NCBI RefSeq assembly: GCF_041296385.1
Contig: NC_091019.1
Location: forward strand, 7,463,264 to 7,527,263
DNA: 64,000 nt
DNA from: Aphelocoma coerulescens
Taxonomy: Eukaryota; Chordata; Aves; Passeriformes; Corvidae
Reading direction: 5' to 3'
The notes below the pieces were generated by a model. That model saw only the letters and a program-made list of their open reading frames with translations. It searched no databases and was not told where the DNA came from. This document shows positions 48,069 to 59,601 of this stretch, piece by piece. The first letter of the stretch is position 1; the number at the start of each line of letters is the position of its first letter. Position numbers and translations under genes: made by a program.

Positions 48069-49624
48069 CCTGTAAAAACAGGTGTGTACCAAAAAGTTGC
48101 AGTTGAGGAAGAACTCTTGCTTTAGACTTGCAAATACAGAGAGACACTAGGCTGCAAACATAAAATAATTGACTGGTCTCAATCCACCTGTTCTTTCTCT
48201 TCCTTAATCTTCTATAGCTAAGCAGCAAAAGTGAGCTAATTTGAAAAGAATTTGGGAAGTGACTTATCTTCAACAAAGAACTTGGTGTGAAATGTGTTGC
48301 CTTCAGTGGAACTGTGCCATCTTAATCGTTAGTCTTTCCTTAGGGCTGAAATAAAAAACTGGCACAAGATGACAAAGCTACCATTCCCCCCTAGGAGCAT
48401 GCCTATGAAGGGTCCTGAGGAAGAATTAGTATCACACTACACTTGTTTCTCAAGCACTGTTAACAGGGCCCTGCATACCAACACTGGGTTTTAACTATTT
48501 TAACTAGTATGTTTTAGGGCTAAGACTTTTTTCTCCCTTCCTCAGACATACTGTGCCAGAAGGTTCTGCCAGCTGGCTGTTGATTTCATAAACCTTTCTT
48601 CCAGTCATACACGCCTAAAAAGAGCAAAATGATTGAGCCCAATTTTTTATCAACCAATGAGTGACATTTGGTTTTGTTACTAAAGGTATATTATATTGGA
48701 GACTTGGTGTTACTTCATGCAATGAAACAAGTGTATCAAAACAAAACAATATTGGGAGTCTGAAAGGAAACTGCCTCCTTTCTATGGTTAGGGTTTCACA
48801 AATTATAAGCTGCATTAAGCATCTCATATTTTTAAGCATAAACTTGTTAATATACGTTGAAAGTAGCAAAGTAGAATGATAATTCGTTCTGATTCATTAA
48901 CTACAACATCCTTGCCCTCTCCAATGTTACAAAATCATTGAAGTGCTCTCTGTGGATTTGTACTATGCTTGAAGTTTAATATATGAAATAGAAGCTAATC
49001 AGTTACTTTAAAAGGTGTGATGAAATATCCATTGATCCCATCTATTTATAGCTGGTTTACTTTTTTACAAAATAGGCTAATACATTGTAAATGGTTTCCT
49101 TTCTTTTTCAAAGAATCCTTTGCATGAGGGATGAGATATTTGTACTCCTACCATGATGAATGCTTAATTCTCTATGAAGTGTGAGCCATATTAGCAAGAA
49201 CTGCTAATATGTTACCTGTTAGTGCTTTAAAACTGTGTTGCTTTACATTATTATCAGAGATAAGAGCTAAAGTAGCTGCAAATATTAATGCAGATCTCCT
49301 ACATACTAATAACTGGGCTATTGAATATGAGGGTTATAGCTCTTCCTCCTTCAGTTTTACAGATTTGTTGAGACTTTTTCCTTCCAGCAAGAGCCATTTA
49401 ATGAATCAGATCAAATTAAAATAATGTTGAAATTGCTCGTACCTCATCATTTAATGTTGTAATCTCTCTTTTCTTGTATTTTTCCAGCTTGAAGTAAAAA
49501 TCTGTGTGCCTTCAGAAGAAGATCTATTGAGTGCAGCATATAGTTTTCTTTGGAAAATACCTAGTGATGCAACATGACAGGGTATTGCATTCGTGCCTGC
49601 TTTGTGCAGTACTAACAGTAGTGA
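48069..49624. other. Unique sequence, no gene seen
   Basis: Nothing that I can support. Confidence 0.5.
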
Positions 49625-50311
49625 TGTGAAAAACGAGGTTCACTCTCCTGCTAGGATTTAAATGTTTAATAAAGGACAGCAAGGGACGAAGATAATAAAG
49701 CAAAATTCACAGCGTCGGGGGCTTTGGCACTCAACCAAGAGCACACCTGTTATTTTGGAGACACCCTTTATATACTGGTCCTATTGCATCAGCCGAATGC
49801 ATACTCATAATCAATTATGCATATTCAAACTTTTCCTTAAACTAGTTTACATGTTCCAGGAACTGTTTAGCATGGCTCCTCCTTGGATTTGCCTTTTTAG
49901 AGCATGCGCATTTCTTGGCTGTGGTTTTAGTCTGTTTTTATTATCACCCCCAGAGTGGGCTTTGGTCAATGGTTTCTGCAGATGGTAGTTGCTGATAGTT
50001 GGTATGTCAATAGCAGGGGTCTTCAACACACATTGGTTGGATGTTATCCAACCAAGCAGACAGTTCAACTACCACAAGCATAACTATATTAGCTATTTCA
50101 CTATTATGTCTAAGTTCAGTTAATGACAGAAATAAAGGCCTTAGTTATTGTTACAAAACTACATCTTTATAACAGAGCTACTTTATGCGTATAGCATCTA
50201 TTTGTAGAAAGCCAATACTATAATATGTGTCTATCACAATAACAAAGCTACTTTAACACCATTCATTTTAACACTTGCAGAAAGCCAATATTATAACATT
50301 TCTCTACCACA
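49625..50311 (-). mobile_element. Solo LTR, minus strand, with 4-bp TSD
   Basis: In element orientation it starts TGTGGTAGAGAAATG and ends CGTTTTTCACA. The flanks are GTGA (49621-49624 and 50312-50315). A minus-strand AATAAA lies in the reverse of gtttttattatc near 49937. Two imperfect copies of agaaagccaatattata (50200-50225 and 50279-50295) occur in U3. Confidence 0.82.
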
Positions 50312-53300
50312 GTGAGAACAGCTTTAGTAGCAAGCCTAGTTCAGCTTTAAATAGTTAGAAATTTATCTTTGATCCTTTAAGAAAAGACATTGCATATATC
50401 CATTATCCTAAAACTAAGTTTAACTGGCTGCGTAAGAAAAGGGAAATGCTGTCATATTTTGGTTTCAGAAAGTCAAATGTATAGTTGCTAGAGGAAGGCA
50501 CATTTCTCATGACTGTTTCATATCAAGAAGGGCTATGAGGAAAAAAGTGAATACTAAAACTGTCTTTTCGTCTTCCGTTCATAAAATTTATCGCAATAGA
50601 AGTGTAATCATAATAATTCCAAATTTTTATTCTTAATACAGACAAAAGAGAGTAAGTTAAGCAGCAATCACAGAGTTGTGTAATGACTATGTAATTTTTG
50701 GTGACTTTGCCACTAGTTTCATAATATAAACAGTGTGTGTTACGCTACAAAACATTTGGATCCATTTCACTCAAGTAGATTTAAAAAGGTTCTGTCCTTT
50801 GAAGTCTACAAGATGTGTACATAAAATTCAGTTTGTTTAATTTTCTTACTGGGCAGTGTGTTACTGAAAAAATGCACTGTTTTTATGTAGAATTATTTCT
50901 GTAAAATTCCATTAAAATATTTAGAATATTTATTACTCTTAATGTGTTTAATTATCTGGGATTTTACTGATAAGAATGCAATATCTTGACTGTTCTAAGA
51001 GTTTTCATTATGATTTCCACAAAATGTTTATTAGGATGGTGCAGTGATCAACAAACTTTGACTTTAAAACCTGACTTGTGTTATTAGCAACCAGTTTTAA
51101 TACTAAGTGAAACAGATTGTTGTATAGCTCCTAACGTACCTTCCACTGAGGTCAATGTCAGCCACATTGTTGACATAATTGTGAAGTTGACCTCTTTCCT
51201 GTAAATAATGTACTGCAACTCCGTTTCCTATTTTCATATTTGCAGTCTTTGAAACCCTGACATATGGTTAAGGGTGTACTGCATGCAAATAATCTCTGTT
51301 TGTCCAAAGAACAGTCCTACTGGTCTGACATGGTCTTCCGTCCTGTTTTGCTACTGTTGTGCCTCAGTTATTCGATCTTAATGTGAGTTTTACTAATTGA
51401 ACTGCATTTTGTAAATAGACAAGCATGATGATTGCTTCCTGAAAACATGTATATTGGTCAAGTCTTGCAACAAGAACAGGGAACATAAGATACAGGTGAA
51501 AGACATGTTGAGCTGTGAGCAAGCCTGTAAGAACTGGATTCTTCATTTTGATCCTAGTAATGTTGTATAGTTCATGTCTCCTAACTCTGGCATTACTGCA
51601 CAACCATGAGGGAAGCTGTGCTGGGTTTTGCTTGCAGCATAAATGGATTTGTGAAACATAGGAGTTTGAATTACGATTATCCAAAGACTTTTATCACAAA
51701 TACTACTTTTGATTTCTGAGATGCATAGTAATGCATAATTTTGTATGTGCAGACATTTTTTTCTAAATTCACCCAGCTGGGGGTGTATAAACATACCATC
51801 AAGGATCTACATCACCTCTTCTTTTCTGAAATTTTTGAAATTAATACAAGGTTGTTCCCATGAAAATGAGTAGTACATATAACTAGAAAAGCTTGGGTTT
51901 GTAAATTTTTAAATGTTTTCATTTTGATCCCCAGGAAAAAGAAATATAAAAGGAAATACCTTGTATTTTGGCTTAGTGCAGTTCTATAGATATGTATGCT
52001 TGTACATAAAAAGGCTTTTTCCCTGATGTTCAATTTCTTTATTGGTTTCATGTAAGAAAGTGCACCAGGGGGAAGGAAAAATTGGTCTGAAAATGTAGCT
52101 GTTACTTTCTGATGGTTTTGGCTTTTTCAGAATAATAAACCACTCAGGGTGGGAGAGAGCAAATAATGATAGAACTGTCAGAAAGTCGATACTCCATATT
52201 TTGTAGTCAGCACAAATAATAAAATGCATATATTTAATACAACTTTCACCTTGTAAGCAACTAATCCTTTCCATCTCTAATAATACCATAATTTTCCATA
52301 ATTAAAATCCTTTATGTTTTAGTTATGTATCTGAGTATAAATGCTACAAGACAAAGCACATCACTCTGAAAAAAGAGTGAACTTGTCCTGGGTAAGTGAT
52401 CTCATATTGCAATTGCCCTTGAGAAAACCATTCTACAGTTCAGGTACAAGCTAAATCAATAAACCCTTTAAATTGCTGTTGAATTATATAGGTTATACTT
52501 GTTTTCTAACCTTCTTGGAATGTGTAGTGGTAATCAGAAGTGTTTATTTTACAGCCTCCTGAAAGAGTAGTTACTGTTCACTTTGAGGGAATTTGTAACT
52601 AACTTTTGCTAAAGCCTGCATAGTTTCTCACAGTCCGACTGCTCTTGGTATTTCCAAGTATAGGCGGGAAGGCAAGTACTTATACTGGGGGATAGGATCA
52701 TAGATTTCATGATGTTGTTAGGTTCCTTTTTATTAAATGTAATAGTGTCCATCTAAATATAGTAATGTCCATCAAAATTAAATGTAAAATTCCAAAGCAG
52801 CTACAGAATTAAATTATACAACTAGCTGAAACAGAAAAGGTAACCTGACTCTATTGTAAGAGATGTTATCTGAGGAGACACTATTAACAGTGCTGTATTT
52901 AAGGGTAGTAGCACTGAGGTCTTAGTCAAAAATTTTAGATATGCAGTGGAACATCAGACCAAAGGTAGTATAAAGGACATAAATGATGAAGAATATCAGA
53001 ACTGAAAACGGTAAAGTTAGGAAAAGAATGGGTTGGTGTGCTAAATTTAAAGGCTAAATCCTGCAGAATCATGTGAAAAATCAGCTCTATTATTCTATTA
53101 TTCTCTATTCTGTTATTTGGTCAATGTTTATGCAATCTATATTTGAATAGTTGTGAAGAGTTTAGTCATTTCCTTTTCAGAAGGTGTCCATTCCATATTA
53201 CAGCTGACGCAGTGCCTATTGAATGACAACTTGAAGAAGGAAAATGTCTCAACACACCTATATATATGTTTGGGAGGAGGAATTATTTTTATGTGGGTTT

Positions 53301-53873
53301 AATCACATGTGGGTTTGCACAGTCCCTCCTCATGTTAGGTCTCTGGGGTTTCTTGCCTGTGCACTTTTTAGTGGATGAATACAACTTTTTTCCTTTGGGT
53401 CGTATTTTCAGTACCATGTTGTTCATGATGATTGAACCTGCTGTTTCATTTCCTGGGGCCAGATATCTATGCCAGCTGCAAGTTTTCAGAAATCTGCTTC
53501 TTCTCCTTTACTCATTGATGGGAACTGACAATTGCATCTTTTCCCTGATGGAGTATTGATTCTACACTGCCAAGAGTCTGCCAAAAAGGTGCTAGATTCT
53601 TTTGGTTTGTTTATAATGAGTGCGTTAAAAAATCAGAATAAATAGATGCAAAGGGCCTGATTCTCTAGATGCTAACTGTGCAGAAACCAAATAAAATAGA
53701 CCAGCACTGCTAATATTTTGTGGGCTATTAAACTTAGAATTGGTTGAGCGCTGAAGTTCTACTTAAGTAGTCATAACCTGCTATAGTCATATACATCCTG
53801 ACAATGGGATTTTTATTTCAACTGTTAATAAATCAAGCCTGGACCACAAGGTTATATACACTATTCTCAGTAA
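50312..53873. other. Unique AT-rich sequence, no gene seen
   Basis: Small frames such as the hydrophobic one at 53266-53559 lack any recognisable family. No RNA gene or repeat family can be supported. Confidence 0.5.
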
Positions 53874-54653
53874 ATCATAGAGTCATAAAACGGCTTGGGT
53901 TGTAAGGGACCTAAAGATCATAGTTCCCACTTGCCTTGGTCCAGGGACACCTTCCACTAGATCAGGTTGCACAAAGCCTCATCCAACTTGGCCTTGAACA
54001 CTGCCAGGGGTGGGGCATCCACAGCTTCTGTCAGCAGCCTGTTCCAGTGCCTTAGCACTCTCAGAGTAAGTAATTTCTTCCTAATATCTAATCTAACCCT
54101 ACACTCTTTCAGTTTCAAGCCATTCCCCCTTGTCCTATCACTATATGCCGTTGTAAAAAGTCTCTCTCCATCTTTCTTTACCCTTTAGGTATTGGAGTTC
54201 ACAATTAGGTCATTCCAAAGCCTTCTCTTCTCTGGGCTGAAAAATTAAAATTCTCTCCTTTTCTTGTAGGAGAGATGCTCCATCCCTCTAAATCATTGTG
54301 GTGACCTCCTCTGGGCTTACTCCAACAGCTCCATGTCCTTCCTGTGCTGGGGCTGCAGAGCTGGATGCAGCACTGCAGGTGGGAGCTCACCAGAGTAGAG
54401 GAGCAGAATCCCCTCCCTCTACTGCTGCCCACGGGGCTTTGGATGCAGCCCAGGACATGGGTGGCTTTCTGGGCTGCAATTGCACATTCCTGGCTCATGT
54501 CCAGCCTCTCACCCAATAGCACACCCAAATCCTTCTCAGCAGAACTGCTCTTGATTTGTTCATCAGCCTGTATTAATGCCAGGGATTGCCCTGAACCAGG
54601 TGCAGCGCCTTGCATGAAGTGTTATTAGACCTCATGAGATTCCCATGGGCCCA

Positions 54654-55312
54654 TGAAGCAGTCCAGCACCTTAATTGTGTCTCCCCTGATGGGGGAGGCT
54701 TTTTAGAGTCTTTGCCAGGAGTCAGAGACGAACGGGACTTTTGGCCTTCTCTTTCTTCTGTAGTTGTTTATTAAGTCTTATCAGAGACATACAAGCCACT
54801 GACGTGACCCAGATGTAGCATGAAGTAGAGAATGCAAAAAAAAAGCCAAATTATCAAGATGACACAGCCTTTTAAAGGTAAATCCCCCAATGAAAACTTA
54901 AAACGAAAGATATTTTCACTTTTCCACCAACGTCTAATAAATTATCTGGTCATGCAGACAGGAACTGTGGAATTCTTTATCCAATCATCCCAGACTACTT
55001 CTACTGCAGAATATGGAGTAGTAGTAGAAGAAGAAAAAGAAGGTCTGGAGAACAACGACAATCCTCCATTTTGATGTTTATTGCTTTTATCTACTTACTA
55101 TATTAATAAAAAACCCCAACACCTCTAAATTTTTCACCCTGTGATAATCTTGCATAGTATTCTATCACCTAGTTCACACCAGTGTAGATTCTAATTCTTC
55201 CCAGAGGGTAGGCAATTTTCTCCATGGACGAAGGTCAAAAACAGTGTTTTCCAGGGGGGTAGAACCCTTCAAAACAGGCAGAGAACTATTCTCTGTATTC
55301 TGGGTTCCCACA
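54654..55312 (-). mobile_element. Solo LTR in the CR1, minus strand, with 6-bp TSD
   Basis: Plus-strand limits are TGAAGCAGTCC...GGTTCCCACA, flanked by perfect GGCCCA (54648-54653 and 55313-55318). Minus-strand AATAAA is at 54767-54772. Excision leaves a continuous CR1 reading. Confidence 0.85.
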
Positions 55313-55464
55313 GGCCCAGTTGTTGAGCTTGTCCACGTCCCTCTGGATGCCATCCCATCCTTCAGGCGTGTCAACTGCATCCTTAGCTTTGTGTCATCTG
55401 CACACTTGCTGAGGGTGCACTTAATACCTTCATCTATGTCTTTAATGAAGGTATGAAATAACAC
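55174..55464 (-). pseudogene. CR1 reverse-transcriptase fragment (palm, ADD motif), broken
   Basis: From about 55464 down to 55320 the minus strand reads [20 protein letters not shown], the CR1 RT palm with the ADD catalytic pair. The rest of the open frame belongs to the inserted LTR. This marks CR1 orientation and shows that the ORF is cut by the LTR insertion. Confidence 0.75.
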
Positions 55465-55689
55465 TTGCCCAATATGGACCCCTGAGGGTATTGTGGTTTG
55501 ATGCAGCTAAGCATCAAGCACACGAAATCTGTTATTTTCATTAGGGGAAAATAAAAAATATTGAGGAAAACTAGAGAGCTGCAAGACAAAACAGGTTCAA
55601 ACAAACGGTTGCAGTACAAAGAAAGAGTTTTATTACTAATAGAATTAAAAGTAAAAAGAAATAACAAGAAATTAAAGCAAACCCCCTCC

Positions 55690-55983
55690 TGTTGCAGTGC
55701 GGATACTGTGACTCACATATCAAACAAAGAGGGCCATGGAAAAGAAATATATATGGACCGATTCTTGATAGATGTTTCAGAGAGATGTTTATTTCTCCAG
55801 CCGCATGGCTGGAGGTTTGCCGAGGAACTGTTGCAATCACGGGACCAGAGGGTCCTTGCCCGCACAGGGGAACACAAAACAACCAATGGGGAATGAGGCT
55901 GACCAGGGGCTAGGGAAACCCTATGCCTCCCCCCCAGGGCCCCTCTCCCAGGACCCCACAGCAGGGGGGAAGGGACCCCAACA
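55690..55983 (-). mobile_element. 3' LTR of the Y-box element
   Basis: Plus limits are TGTTGCAGTGCGG...GGGACCCCAACA. AATAAA on the minus strand is at 55788-55793, leaving a U5 of about 95 bp. About 20 differences and one short indel separate it from the 5' copy by eye, so the insertion is not recent. Confidence 0.88.
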
Positions 55984-56161
55984 TTTCACCTGTTTATTTT
56001 TAACAAAAAGAGATTTAGAACTTAACATTGAAAACAACAAGGACAGTTTCAAAACAAAGTAAGCCAACATCTTAAGGCTGACAGAAGGGAGACAGGACTC
56101 TCCGAGCATGCTTTGTGGGGAAACTGAGGCAGGAGAGTGTTTAATTTCTTCCCTCCCCTTT

Positions 56162-56641
56162 TCATCCTCCCCTCGGCATTGGAGAGGAGTTGTAGGGAAA
56201 GGGAATTGTATAGGGAAGCCATGGGGTGAAAAACAGATTAGGAATAAACTGGGGATGGGGTAAACTTAGGAAAGGGTTCATATTGGGTATAGGGTAAAAG
56301 GGGAAGGTGGGATTAGGAAAGGGATACTGTAGGGGGGGCTTATAATGGAGATACTGTCTAACATGACTATGATTTTTAGCATATATGCTGCCTTTTACCG
56401 ATACACCATCAGGCCCAGTGACTTCTGCTGCTTGTAGCCCTTTTCTACCTTGCACAGTTTTGAGTTCCACCACCTCTCCATCTCCCAAGCTTGGGGTGTA
56501 TTTTTCAGGGTTATTCTTTTTAATAGCAGTTCTGTGAACGAATATGTCTTCTTGGTTGTCACATCTTGTTATAAAACCATAATTTTGTTTAACATTATAC
56601 TATTTTACTATTCCTAAAACCTTAGCTACGGTGATTTTTTC
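56162..56641 (-). pseudogene. YBX-like: Y-box (YBX-type) cold-shock-domain sequence, broken, inside the LTR element
   Basis: From 56641 the minus strand reads TVAKVLGIVK, a stop (TAG at 56600-56602 where Y-box proteins have the W of KWFN), then YNVKQNYGFI, EDIFVHRTAIKKNNPEKY, GDGEVVEL and AAEVTGPDGVSVKGS. This covers a whole cold-shock domain, with RNP1-like NYGFI and RNP2-like DIFVH. The set AIKKNN, GDGE and VTGPDGV is specific to vertebrate Y-box proteins (YBX1/2/3), which bind mRNA and retroviral RNA. There are no introns where the host genes have them, so it derives from mRNA. A second in-frame stop is at 56687-56689. After the domain the frame runs on into a proline/aromatic-rich tail and stops at about 56162. 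It is in the same sense as the element. I cannot say which YBX paralogue was the donor. Confidence 0.85.
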
Positions 56642-56659
56642 CTTTTTCTGAGTGGCTGC

Positions 56660-57180
56660 TGTTTTCTGTCTCCCTGCGTCTTTGCTTTATCTTTCGCTTT
56701 CGCTCGCTCCCGTGTTGGAATTGTCGGGGTTGCTGGTGCCTGCGCGCTCTTCCCAGGGTCACATTTGGGGCCGCGCAGGCCAGGCTGGGCCACGCCATTC
56801 AGCTCTCTGCACCCCGCCACTTCTGCTTTCAGCTGCACTGCCGCTGCCTGGCCCTGCACCCACGTCTTGGCCGGGCCCCCGAGAGGCGCCCCCCCCCCCC
56901 GCCCTGCTCCAGCACGCGTTTCGGCTGGGTGTGGCTCCGCTCTGCCGCTACTGCCACCAGCCGCGCCCGCACGCCACCCCCCTCGGTCAGGCATTCACAG
57001 GGCTCACTCCACCACGCACTGTGCAGTGCCAGGCGGGCACCGCCAGATCGCCCCACTCCCGCCATGCCTTGCCCTGCTGCCGACACTGCTGCTCGCGCCG
57101 CTCCGCTCACGCACGGGAACTGCCTTGCTGCTGCTCAGAGAGCACTCAGTCCACGTGGTCTGGGTCACACGGACTCTGAG
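56660..57180 (-). other. GC-rich block upstream of the cold-shock domain
   Basis: This is sharply more GC- and CpG-rich than everything around it, with a C run at about 56889. Its position just before the cold-shock domain, and the Ala/Gly/Ser-rich translation, fit the GC-rich 5' UTR and N-terminal coding region of a Y-box mRNA, interrupted by stops. The frames on both strands here look like composition artefacts and are not called as genes. Confidence 0.5.
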
Positions 57181-57510
57181 GCACGCTTCCCTTCACCAGG
57201 ACACAGCTGACATTGCTCAACAGTCTCAGTAATTAAATAATACTCATGAAAATATTCTTCCATCGGCATATATTTTGATTCAAAAATTAACTGTGTCCAA
57301 ACGGTCTTCCAAAAGTCTCTGGTAAGAATTAAATCCCAAGAGACATAGAAGAAGTTCTTAAACAACTATGAAAGGAAATGTTTCAGTTCCTTTTGAGCTT
57401 GAATTAAGCTAAAATTTACAAATCATTGTTCAAGAATCTTTTCAAGTTTAAGATAAATGTCCATATGCGACTCTGAGAGCCAAGAGTCTTTCCACAGTTC
57501 TTCCATAGTT
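57165..57510 (-). pseudogene. AT-rich coding remnant after the 5' LTR (gag-like position)
   Basis: It begins with an ATG at 57506 (MEELWKDSWLSES), breaks frame, and continues as a 66-codon frame (LFKNFFYVSWDLIL, then MPMEEYFHEYYLITETVEQC) that stops just before the GC-rich block. The position between leader and captured gene is where a truncated gag sits in transducing retroviruses. I do not recognise the family from the residues, so gag is an inference from position. Confidence 0.4.
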
Positions 57511-57628
57511 TAGATATGGAATAGCAAAACAAAAACAAGAAGAGAAATCCGGAGGTTCTAGAGTTTACTCACAAATCAGTCGCTGTTCTTAGGGATCAGG
57601 GATCGTTCCGCTCACAATACCTACCATT

Positions 57629-57908
57629 TGTTACAGTGCGGATACTGTGACATGCATATCAAACAAGGAGGGCCATGGAAAAGATATATATATGGACCGA
57701 TTCTTGATAGATGTTTCAGAGAGATGTTTATTTCTCCAGCCTCATGGCTGGAGGTTTGCCAAGGAACTGTTGCAATCACGGGACCAGAGGGTCCTTGCCC
57801 ACGCAGGGGAATACAAAACGACCAATGGGGAAGGAGGTTGACCAGGGCTGTCTCCCCCCCAGGGCCCCTCTCCCAGGACTACATGGCAGGGGGGAAGGGA
57901 CCCCGACA
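57629..57908 (-). mobile_element. 5' LTR of the Y-box element
   Basis: Plus limits are TGTTACAGTGCGG...GGGACCCCGACA. Minus-strand AATAAA at 57727-57732. CCAAT-type box in caatggggaagg near 57823. The bases that follow in element orientation (TGGTAGGTATTGTGAGCG) occupy the PBS position but match no common primer tRNA that I recognise. Confidence 0.88.
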
Positions 57909-59601
57909 CCCTCCTCCTCTTCTAGCACTTTCCTCCTTTTACCCAACTTGCACAAAGGATAACAGAACATGGGATTTTAGTCAGTGTTGCAGTTCTTGAA
58001 AAGTCTCTTTCTTATGCTTAAGGAAAAAAGGGTTTTCTTCTGCTTCACATGGTTCCCAAACTGCCACCAACAGCAGACCCACCCAGAAAGAAACAATCTG
58101 CTGTGGTGTAAAACATCTCTTCCATGAAAATCTCACAGTTCCTTCACACTGCAAAACATGGGCCATCACATGGGGTTTAATTAATCTTTTATTAATCTTT
58201 TTAAGGATGAGTTATTTTGGCCTGAACACAAAGGTTTTCTTCGCCACAAGTCTCTAAAAGCCTCTCACTGCTTCAATATAGCCTGGCATAGGCACTGTTC
58301 ACAATCTTCGTGGGCCACACGTGAGTTCTCCATCCCCCCATGTACTTCAAATGGATTAAAGAGACAAACAGTTTGTGATATTACAGTTTCTTACTACGGC
58401 ATGCAAGAAGTTTTTTTAAGCTACACGCGAGAAACGCAGCACCGCCCTCTTTTCTCCCATTGCCATTTCTTTCTTCGTCGCATGTGACTCACTTTCTTTC
58501 TGACTCTGAAGCTGCCATGTTGAAGAGTGTTCTTGTTCAAGCTTTATGGTGGAGAAAGCCTTGCTCCCTTTGTGTTGCTGGCTGCATGGTGTCTTTTTCA
58601 GTTTGGCATGAAGTGTGCTGGCTGCAGACAAGAGGCTCTGCCGGCTCCCGTTGGGTCCACGTGGAGAGAGGGACACGCCGGTGCCAAGAAGCTGTACCGG
58701 ATAGGTTTAGCTGTGTGGCAGTCCATCGCTAATTTTAGCTGGCTGCGGTTCTGGGATAGTTCCCCCTCCCAGCGACCCAGGGTCCATACCACGGCATTGG
58801 GGAAAGGGGAGGGGGGCAGGATCCCCGGCACAGCAGGGCCCGGAGGCTCCAAGGCCCCCCAGCTTCCGGCAGGCAAGCTGGAACGAAAAGGAAATTCCCA
58901 CTTTTCTGCGTGGTTTAAATATGTAAATTGTGAGAAGTGTCATTAGTCTAAAAGACTGTCCATCAACTCAGGTTCAACCCACTACAGAGGGACACCACTT
59001 GTCATCATCACTGTGATCACTATTCTCTGGATACATTCATGCAACTAATTCCTTATCCACTTAACAGTCCACCCACCGAATCCAATCTCTCTCCAATGTG
59101 GTGGGGTACTCTGACAAAGGCTTTACAGAAGTCAAGAAAAATGTCATCTGTAGCCCTTCTCTTGTGTACTGATGTAGTCACCCCGTCACAGAAGGCCACT
59201 GGGTTGGTCAGACAGGACCGGTGCTTGGTGAGACTGTGCTGGCTGTCCCAAATCACCTCCCTGTCCTCCATGTGCCTTAGCACAGCTTTTAGGAAGATCT
59301 GCTCCATGACCTTCCCAGCACAGAGGTGAGACAGACAGGTCAGTAGTTCCCAGGGTCCTCCTTTCTATCCTTTTTAAAGATGGATACAATATTTCCCTTT
59401 TTTTCAGTCACCTGGGACTTAACCTGACTGCCATGACTTTGTAAGTATCATGGACCATGGCTTAGCAACTACATCAGCCAATTCTCTCAGGACTCTCTAA
59501 TGCATCTCATTGGGTCACATAGATTTGTGTATGTCCAGGTTCCTCAGGTGATCATGAACCCCATCTTTAACAACCAAATATTTTGCACAACTAGTAAAGG
59601 T

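Larger units (their letters stand above)
55690..57908 (-). mobile_element. LTR-flanked element carrying a Y-box cold-shock-domain sequence
   Basis: Two direct LTR copies (55690-55983 and 57629-57908) bound a 2219-bp insertion, and a perfect 6-bp duplication CCCTCC lies outside them (55684-55689 and 57909-57914), so the whole unit integrated as one provirus. In element order: 5' LTR, leader with a donor-like GTGAGT at 57572, a short gag-like AT-rich region (57165-57510), a GC-rich block (56660-57180), an intronless Y-box cold-shock-domain sequence, a purine-rich stretch, 3' LTR. No protease, RT or integrase is present, so it needed a helper. The layout is that of a gene-transducing retrovirus. 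Confidence 0.85.
55489..58986 (-). mobile_element. Large solo LTR in the CR1, minus strand, host of the Y-box element
   Basis: In element orientation it starts TGTAGTGGGTTGAACC and ends near CATCAAACCACA. It is about 1.27 kb once the inserted element (55690-57908) is removed. The CR1 flanks share GAGGG (55484-55488 and 58987-58991), with three extra bases (tat) on the left. Minus-strand AATAAA is at 55628-55633. The U3 part (58400-58980) is GC-mixed with several short repeats. Confidence 0.75.
53874..59600 (-). mobile_element. CR1 LINE, minus strand, split by nested LTR elements
   Basis: The CR1 occupies 53874-54653, 55313-55488 and 58987 to about 59600. On the plus strand it begins with the reversed 3' tail (cataaaacggcttgggttgt) and continues through reversed ORF2: [12 protein letters not shown] and LGCIQS (54205-54615), [12 protein letters not shown] with the RT ADD motif (about 55370-55420), and [15 protein letters not shown] and YLDFCKAF-type blocks (59053-59307). 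Removing the insertions restores collinearity. Stops and frameshifts show that it is dead. Confidence 0.9.

Noticed and set aside
47538..48106. Frames of up to 151 codons on both strands near 47.5-48.1 kb
   Set aside because: They lie within the LTR and have low-complexity Lys/Pro composition from A-rich and C-rich tracts.
53266..53559. Hydrophobic 97-codon plus-strand frame
   Set aside because: No recognised family. Hydrophobic composition follows from the T-rich sequence.
56652..57232. Plus- and minus-strand frames of 90-175 codons in the GC-rich block
   Set aside because: High GC removes stop codons on both strands. Only the minus frame leading into the cold-shock domain has support.
55690..57908. 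Two unrelated solo LTRs with host DNA between them
   Set aside because: The perfect 6-bp duplication lies outside the pair, and the flanking LTR/CR1 sequence is continuous once the whole unit is removed.
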